Part shown: positions 7,198-10,549 of the stretch, in pieces | How positions within the stretch are numbered: the stretch's first letter is position 1 | Layout: each line of letters starts with the position of its first letter | Assembly: GCA_022736495.1 (NCBI GenBank) | Contig: DZCR01000114.1 | Span: forward strand, 1 to 10,549 | Reading direction: 5' to 3' | Length of the DNA: 10,549 nucleotides | Source: Desulfobacca acetoxidans | Lineage (GTDB): Bacteria; Desulfobacterota; Desulfobaccia; Desulfobaccales; 0-14-0-80-60-11 | Notes under the pieces: model-generated | What the model saw: the letters and a program-made list of their open reading frames with translations, nothing else | Database searches by the model: none | Told to the model about the DNA's origin: nothing | Position numbers and translations under genes: made by a program

Positions 7198-7530
7198 CTA
7201 CAGGGTGATTTTGGCCGCGGCGTTGTGGGCCTGGATGCCGTGAATCAGGGTGGCGCCGCCCCGGATGGCTGCGGCCACGTGGATGGCTTCAGTCATCTCC
7301 GCCATATTGGAGCCGGCCTCCAGGGACCCCCGGGTGTAGGCGTCGATGCAGTAGGGGCATTGGACCGCGTGGGCCACTGCCAGGGCGATGAGGGCCTTTT
7401 CCCGGCTCGTCAAGGCCCCGGCGCTCATGACCCCCTGGTAGTAGTTCATGAAGATATCATAGAGGTCGGGGCGGTATTTGCCGATCTCGTCAAACCTCTC
7501 CAGGTCATTTTCTTCGTAATAGTGGGACAT
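7198..7530 (-). CDS. arsenosugar-associated AhpD/carboxymuconolactone decarboxylase-like peroxidase protein
   Basis: 110 residues from ATG at 7530, with GGGGGA (7535-7540) 4 nt upstream as ribosome site. It is a single AhpD-like domain: the helix with TSREKALIALAVAHAVQC at 41-58 leads to the redox pair C58-P-Y-C61, followed by IDAYT. The histidine found four residues after the second Cys in AhpD is Tyr65 here, as I expect for this subfamily. The C-terminal helix has HVAAAIRGGATLIHG. The family (SeCys-containing in some species, Cys here) is found next to ArsS and the TIGR04282/TIGR04283 transferases. A redox role in handling arsenic or reactive intermediates is inferred. It is transcribed before arsS and ends in TAG, in the same frame as arsS. 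Confidence 0.88.
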   Translation of the reverse strand: MSHYYEENDLERFDEIGKYRPDLYDIFMNYYQGVMSAGALTSREKALIALAVAHAVQCPYCIDAYTRGSLEAGSNMAEMTEAIHVAAAIRGGATLIHGIQAHNAAAKITL

Positions 7531-7622
7531 ATTTTCCCCCAGGATACCGGGGTGGCGCCGGAGCAGGCCAACCCCCTGAGCTTTCGGGTTTGGTGGCTGA
7601 TAGGGCGTCGGCTGGTTCAGGG

Positions 7623-7649
7623 CTGGGCCCGGAGACCTCCCGGGCCCAG
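7623..7649 (-). terminator. 10-bp perfect GC hairpin after the twin-GAF gene
   Basis: CTGGGCCCGG (7623-7632) and CCGGGCCCAG (7640-7649) pair perfectly around a 7-nt loop. The hairpin starts 15 nt after the GAF gene's stop codon on the minus strand. No T-run follows, so it is not a classical intrinsic terminator. It may act as a U-less terminator or transcript-end stabiliser, or regulate the downstream peroxidase-arsS pair. Confidence 0.4.
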
Positions 7650-7664
7650 GTCTGCCGCACTCGG

Positions 7665-8732
7665 CTAAAACCGGGTAAAGCCCGTGAAGCGGTACAAATC
7701 GCCCATCAACTCCTCGTATTCCCCCTTGAGCTTCTGGTAGAGGCGGGCGTTTTCCATGGCCAGGGCCGCCTGCTCCGCCAGGGAGGAGATGAAAGTGATT
7801 TCATCATCGCTGAACTCCTGGGGTTCTTTGGTATAGATACGCATGACCCCGATGACGGTGCCTTTGAGGTTGATGGGCACCGACAGGATGGACCTGATGC
7901 CCTCCTCTACCGATTCCTTGACGTAGGTAGCCCGGGGATCGCTATCCACATCATAGATGGAGACCGCCTTGCCCATCATAGCGTCGGTGATGGATTTGTC
8001 GGTGCCCACCGGGCCCTTGGTGACATAGCGGTCACTCAGGCCGTAAGAGGCCACCAGGGTCATCTGTTGCCGGGTTTCATCCAGCAGACGCACCCCGGCG
8101 CCCTTGATGTCCAGGGCGGTGGTGACGGTCTTCACCAGGAGATTGAGGACCTTTTTCACGTCCAGAGCTGAGTTCACCGCCTTGGAGACTTCCAGGAGGC
8201 CCTTGAGGAAGTTCAGTTCCCGGGTGCGGGCTTCGTACATCTTGGCGTTGCTGATGGCCTGGGCCCCCAGTTCCGCCACGGCGCAGGCAAAATCCACCTC
8301 TTCCATGGTGAACTCCCGGGGTTCCGCCGTCACCAGCCGCATGACGCCGATGACTTTGCCTTTGGCCACCATGGGGACAGCCACGAGGGTGGCGATGCCT
8401 TCCTCTTTGGCCTCGGCGGGATACTGCATCCGGGGGTCGGTGACCACGTCAAAAATGGCCACCGGCCGCCCGCTCAAAGCCTCGGTGACACTCTTGTCCA
8501 GGTCCACGGGGCCCTTGCTGAGGTAGCGCTCGCTCAAACCGTTGGCCGCCGCCAGCTCCAACCGGTTGGTCTTGGGGTTGACCAGGCGGATCGTCGCCCC
8601 CTTTAAGTTCATGACCTCGGTGATCTGCCGCACGATGTGATCCAACACTTCATCCACTGACAGGGTGGAGCTCAGGATCTTGCTGATCTCCTGAAAACTC
8701 CGGAGATACATCCGCTCTTTAAATGCCGTCAT
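7665..8732 (-). CDS. tandem GAF-domain protein with no recognisable output domain
   Basis: 355 residues from ATG at 8732; GGGAGG (8740-8745) lies 7 nt upstream. It consists of two GAF domains at about 20-165 and 186-331, each preceded by a helix resembling a signalling linker, plus a short C-terminal helix and tail. The repeats keep an exact offset of 166 residues: GLSERYLSKGPV at 65-76 matches GLSDRYVTKGPV at 231-242, and KVIGVMR at 126-132 recurs as TVIGVMR. This points to internal duplication. GAF domains bind small ligands such as cyclic nucleotides, haem, NO or tetrapyrroles; no Cys or His arrangement here identifies one. There is no kinase, GGDEF, HTH or sigma-54 domain, so it would need a partner. 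It is divergent from the ThyA-like gene and upstream of the peroxidase-arsS pair on the same strand, 134 bp apart with a hairpin between. Confidence 0.88.
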   Translation of the reverse strand: MTAFKERMYLRSFQEISKILSSTLSVDEVLDHIVRQITEVMNLKGATIRLVNPKTNRLELAAANGLSERYLSKGPVDLDKSVTEALSGRPVAIFDVVTDPRMQYPAEAKEEGIATLVAVPMVAKGKVIGVMRLVTAEPREFTMEEVDFACAVAELGAQAISNAKMYEARTRELNFLKGLLEVSKAVNSALDVKKVLNLLVKTVTTALDIKGAGVRLLDETRQQMTLVASYGLSDRYVTKGPVGTDKSITDAMMGKAVSIYDVDSDPRATYVKESVEEGIRSILSVPINLKGTVIGVMRIYTKEPQEFSDDEITFISSLAEQAALAMENARLYQKLKGEYEELMGDLYRFTGFTRF

Positions 8733-8751
8733 CGCCGCCCCTCCCTTGTTA

Positions 8752-8780
8752 ATTCTATTTGCTCGCTAAGGAATCTCCAA
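8752..8780 (-). promoter_or_regulatory. weak candidate sigma-70 promoter for the twin-GAF gene
   Basis: On the minus strand TTGGAG (8775-8780) and TAGAAT (8752-8757) have a 17-bp spacer. The -10 matches 5/6 but the -35 only 3/6. The expected start near 8746 would leave about 14 nt including the GGGAGG ribosome site. Confidence 0.25.
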
Positions 8781-8971
8781 AAGACTCGTTGAGCATATGA
8801 CACCACTGCACTATTGTTAAGCATTTTCCTCTCATCCGGCAAGAGACCGACTAGATTTCTTTACCGGCTAAAATCATATCACTTTTGCGCGGCCGGGCAA
8901 ATCTTTTCTAAGGGGCTCGTGGGGAAGCACCGCCGTTAAATTCGCCGTAGTCCCGTTTTTCCAGCAATATT

Positions 8972-9000
8972 TTGCCCCGCCCGCGGTTTTTTGGTATAAA
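8972..9000 (+). promoter_or_regulatory. candidate promoter predicting a leaderless mRNA for the ThyA-like gene
   Basis: TTGCCC (8972-8977) and TATAAA (8995-9000) are 17 bp apart, matching the consensus at 4/6 and 5/6. Seven bases downstream of the -10 the expected start falls on the A of the ATG at 9007. Only a weak AAGG (8999-9002), itself overlapping the -10, could serve as ribosome site. Confidence 0.35.
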
Positions 9001-9006
9001 GGCACC

Positions 9007-10473
9007 ATGGAGTTTGTGCCCCTGCATTTTGGCGACCGCCTGACGGTCGTTAATCCTGAGGGCGCCATTGGGGTGGTGACCCTGTGGTCCAGGGTGGATT
9101 ATGTCATGGCCCGGTTCCTCCAGGCCGGAGTGGATCTGGGGGAGGAAACCAGCCCCATCGCCGCCTTCGGCACCCTGTACGGCAACGGCTTGCGGGAGAT
9201 GCTGCGCAATCTGCTCTATAACCCCCAGATTCGGGTGCTGTTGATCTGCGGGCACGACCGCTCCGGCTCCCGGGAGGAGTTGACCAATTTTTTTGAGTTG
9301 GGCCTGGAGCCCGTGGCTTCGGCCGTGGTGCGCTACCGCAGTCCGGAGCCCGGTGTAACCGTGGCTCCCGTCCGCATCCGCCAGACCCGGCGGATTATGG
9401 ACGACCTGGTGCGGCGGGACCACTTTCTCCGCCGGCCCCAACTGCTCTGGCTGGGTGACCCTCAGGAAGAGGCAACCCTGACGCGCATCAGAGAATTCTT
9501 TGCGGATTCCCCACCCCCGGCCATTCCGGTGCCAGATCGCCTAGAAATACCGCTGCCGGAAGTGGAGCTGGAATATTTTCCCAGCAATCCCCGGGCCCAC
9601 CTGGTGGTGCGGGAGACCCCCCTGGCGGCCTGGAGAGAAATGCTCTACCTGGTGACCCGCTTCGGCCAGCGGGTGGCCCTGAAGAAGGGCGATCGTCTGG
9701 AGTTGCAGCACGTCAAAGTGGTGGTGGAAAAGCCCCGGTTTGAGGGCGACGAGCAACTGCGGGCGGCCCACCTGGCCCCCGAGCGCTTGCGCCGCTACCA
9801 GGAGGAGATCCTCCAAGGGGAGATGCGCCACGACGAGACCTATAATTACGGCCACCGCCTGCGCGCCTACTTCGGCCTGGATGCCCTGGCGGCCTGCGCC
9901 GAACGCCTGAAAGCCGACCCCGAAGACCGCAAGTCCTATATGGCCCTGTGGGACACCGCCCGGGATCTGACGGCTAAAGAGGGCCGCCCCTGCCTGGTGT
10001 CCCTGTTTTTTCGCAAGTTCGAGGGCAAACTGACGCTTTCCGCCGCCTTCCGCACCCACAACGCCATGGACGCCTGGCTCCTGAACGTCTATGGCCTCAT
10101 GGCCATTCAGGCCTGGGTGGCAGACCGGGCCGGATTGCCCACCGGGGCCATCGTGGTGCTGAGCCACTCTCTGGGCCTGGACCCTAAGGAACTGGACCGG
10201 GCCTTGATGATCATCGGCAAGCGCCCCTTCAAGGTCCAGCTGGACCCCATGGGCTATTTCCGAGTGACCTTGGATGAAGGGGAAATCATCGTGGAGCACC
10301 GCTTCGAGGACGTCACCCTGAAGGAGTACCGGGGCCGCACCGCCCTCTCCTTGCAGCATCAGATCGCCCGGGACCGGGCCTTATCTGATATTAACCACGC
10401 CATCTACCTGGGACGCCAACTGGCCAAGGCCGAATTGGCCCTGAAAGACGGCCGGGAGTTTGTGCAGGATTAA
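9007..10473 (+). CDS. thymidylate-synthase-like protein with MtrA-like N-terminus and DUF4346-type C-terminus
   Basis: 488 residues from ATG at 9007. Residues 1-110 resemble the MtrA (methyltransferase subunit A)-like region: VVNPEGAIGVVTLWS, FGTLYGNGLREMLRNLLYNP, then VLLICGHDRSGS with H83. Residues about 205-395 are ThyA-like: the AWREML helix, YNYGHRLR at 279-286, DPEDRK with R308-K309, RPCLVSLFF with the expected catalytic C329, AAFRTHN with R349, and N360 at the place of E. coli N177. The C-terminal 85 residues match my recollection of DUF4346: DPMGYFRV, then AIYLGRQLAKAELALKDGREFVQD. Differences from ThyA are marked: Asn352 stands where D169 is expected, and SHSLGLD (386-392) has Gly and Asp where H207 and Y209 should be. 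I infer a folate- or pterin-linked one-carbon enzyme possibly acting on something other than dUMP. The gene stands alone and is divergent from the twin-GAF gene. Confidence 0.85.
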   Translation: MEFVPLHFGDRLTVVNPEGAIGVVTLWSRVDYVMARFLQAGVDLGEETSPIAAFGTLYGNGLREMLRNLLYNPQIRVLLICGHDRSGSREELTNFFELGLEPVASAVVRYRSPEPGVTVAPVRIRQTRRIMDDLVRRDHFLRRPQLLWLGDPQEEATLTRIREFFADSPPPAIPVPDRLEIPLPEVELEYFPSNPRAHLVVRETPLAAWREMLYLVTRFGQRVALKKGDRLELQHVKVVVEKPRFEGDEQLRAAHLAPERLRRYQEEILQGEMRHDETYNYGHRLRAYFGLDALAACAERLKADPEDRKSYMALWDTARDLTAKEGRPCLVSLFFRKFEGKLTLSAAFRTHNAMDAWLLNVYGLMAIQAWVADRAGLPTGAIVVLSHSLGLDPKELDRALMIIGKRPFKVQLDPMGYFRVTLDEGEIIVEHRFEDVTLKEYRGRTALSLQHQIARDRALSDINHAIYLGRQLAKAELALKDGREFVQD

Positions 10474-10549
10474 CAGCAGTCCCCTTCAGAACTTCCATGT
10501 CGCATTCTCCTCAGCTTAAAAGTCCCTTTTGCCAATATCTAGTGGCTAA

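Noticed and set aside
6895..7668. A 257-codon open frame on the plus strand across arsS and the peroxidase-like gene
   Set aside because: It is antisense to two genes with firm family motifs and has no recognisable domain or ribosome site.
9541..10359. A 272-codon minus-strand open frame
   Set aside because: It is antisense to the ThyA-like gene, begins without a ribosome site and has a shadow-like composition.
10474..10549. A gene, RNA or terminator in the last 76 bases
   Set aside because: I see only short A- and T-runs and no stable stem; a minus-strand ATG near 10490 opens into the ThyA-like gene as a shadow.

Overview
The window is GC-rich, densely coded bacterial chromosome. The gene content fits an anaerobic Desulfobacterota (deltaproteobacterial, sulfate-reducing or syntrophic) lineage: a heterodisulfide-reductase-like flavin/iron-sulfur fusion, a sigma-54 activator relic, an arsenosugar-type radical SAM cluster, and a thymidylate-synthase-like protein carrying MtrA-like and DUF4346-type regions. 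This placement is an inference from gene content, not from a marker gene. I see no rRNA, tRNA, CRISPR array, transposase or integrase.

Layout. (1) 1-2571, minus strand: the first 857 codons of a large redox protein that runs off the left edge. It combines a GltD-like FAD/NAD(P)H oxidoreductase with ferredoxin-type clusters and two complete CCG (HdrB/HdrD-type) cysteine domains. (2) 2572-2887: an intergenic region with candidate promoters pointing both ways. (3) 2888-3852, plus strand: a broken sigma-54-dependent regulator. The start of a PAS domain is joined out of frame to the second half of the AAA+ domain; Walker A is gone and the GAFTGA loop reads GASAGA. (4) 3928-7530: a block in which four of five genes match families that travel with the arsenosugar radical SAM enzyme. 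These are a TVP38/TMEM64 membrane protein and a TIGR04282-type transferase (both minus), a TIGR04283-type glycosyltransferase (plus), then ArsS and its peroxidase-like partner (minus, transcribed partner first). (5) 7665-8732, minus: a protein made only of two tandem, very similar GAF domains. (6) 9007-10473, plus: a three-part ThyA-like protein.

How the genes may work together. The peroxidase-like gene and arsS are 12 nt apart and in the same reading frame, so they are almost certainly co-transcribed. Together with the two transferases they suggest conversion of methylated arsenic, or a related substrate, into a glycosylated product. No arsM, arsR or arsenic efflux gene lies in the window, so the arsenic link rests on family membership alone. 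The redox fusion at the left edge and the ThyA-like protein at the right edge appear to be separate units.

The items most worth a second look are the ThyA-like protein, which keeps the catalytic Cys but seems to have lost dUMP-contacting residues; the regulator deletion; the peroxidase-ArsS gene pair separated in frame by one UAG; and a cluster of promoters that predict very short or absent 5' leaders.
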